DNA from: Candidatus Desantisiibacteriota bacterium
GTDB taxonomy: Bacteria > JACRDZ01
Direction of reading: 5' to 3'
Assembly (NCBI GenBank): GCA_016209155.1
Contig: JACQWU010000287.1
Coordinates: 4,333 to 9,680 of the forward strand
Length of the DNA stretch: 5,348 nucleotides
The notes under the pieces were generated by a model. That model worked only from the letters and a program-made list of their open reading frames with translations, did no database searches and was not told the DNA's origin. The translations under genes were made by a program, and so were the position numbers. Shown here one piece after another: positions 5,064 through 5,348 of this stretch (position 1 is its first letter; every line of letters begins with the position of its first letter).

Positions 5064-5348
5064 TGAATTGTGAATTTATAGAAGCAAGGGATTTACCAGA
5101 TGCATGGTTTCAGGCAATAACAAGAATTCTGGATAAAGGTGTAATATATACAATTACCAGAGGTAGTTATGAAGGGCAGAAACGCAGTGAGCTTGATTAT
5201 GTTACAGTACATATTAGATATCCCGGAACCCGGCCATTAATTCCGGAAATACCGGCTCATTTAGGGATTCCAGCTCCTGTATCAATGGATTATATTGATG
5301 ATTATTTGCCGTATTTAATGACAGATATTAAAAAGGAAAACGAGCAAT
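5063..5348 (+). CDS. thyA: Thymidylate-synthase-like protein, N-terminal part (3' end outside window)
   Basis: Ninety-five codons are visible and the frame is open at the window edge. The visible part matches the N-terminal region of the divergent, archaeal-type branch of ThyA-like proteins. EARDLPDAWFQAITRILDKG (6-25) fits the first helix. RGSYEGQKRSELDYVTVHI (33-51) should contain the phosphate-binding Arg region and first strand. RYPGTRPLIPEIP (52-64) and DYIDDYLPYLMTD (76-88) lead to where the YTYG motif should begin. Family members methylate or hydroxymethylate dUMP or dCMP using methylenetetrahydrofolate. The active-site Cys lies beyond the window, so the activity cannot be judged. It overlaps the mor-like stop (TAATG), placing it in the same transcript. 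Options are supply of dTMP or synthesis of a modified base. Confidence 0.72.
   Translation, partial: MNCEFIEARDLPDAWFQAITRILDKGVIYTITRGSYEGQKRSELDYVTVHIRYPGTRPLIPEIPAHLGIPAPVSMDYIDDYLPYLMTDIKKENEQ

Overview
This window is most likely part of the early (replication and transposition) region of a Mu-like transposable prophage or phage. It begins inside the gene for a DDE transposase related to MuA. It then carries a MuB-type AAA+ ATPase, several small early genes, a Gam-type host-nuclease inhibitor, a GemA-like (gp16 family) protein and a Mor-type middle-transcription activator. It ends inside a thymidylate-synthase-like gene. All twelve genes lie on the + strand. No single gene proves the assignment, but the order transposase, ATPase, gam, gemA, mor is the Mu early-region order. 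The DNA is AT-rich with many AAA/TTA codons and strong AAGGAGG-like ribosome sites. The host is a bacterium I cannot name. The divergence from phage Mu itself, and the palindrome families present, suggest something other than an enterobacterium, but this is inference.

Layout: bases 1-919 hold the C-terminal part of the transposase and 968-1918 the ATPase. Bases 1982-3027 hold four small accessory genes: a 77-aa unknown, a 59-aa Cys-containing protein, a 161-aa membrane-anchored lysozyme/transglycosylase-like protein, and a 58-aa unknown not separated from its neighbours. Gam follows at 3028-3552, a 103-aa helix-turn-helix-like protein at 3654-3965, GemA-like at 3955-4365, a two-CxxCxGxG zinc-finger protein at 4417-4710, Mor-like at 4746-5063, and the truncated thymidylate-synthase-like gene from 5063 to the window edge.

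The genes look like one long transcription unit. Six of eleven junctions overlap or abut (ATGA- or TAATG-type coupling). Each of the five junctions with a real gap (35-101 nt) contains a palindrome. Four of these are GC-rich hairpins ending 5-9 nt before the Shine-Dalgarno sequence of the next gene, and two of the four share an identical 15-nt core. They resemble dispersed palindromic repeats of bacterial chromosomes rather than phage sequence.

Likely roles, from family knowledge: the transposase and ATPase carry out replicative transposition and target choice. Gam protects linear DNA ends. GemA-like and Mor-like proteins modulate host or phage transcription, with Mor turning on the middle promoter. 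The membrane-tethered lysozyme-like protein and the thymidylate-synthase-like protein are the least expected cargo and the best candidates for new biology.
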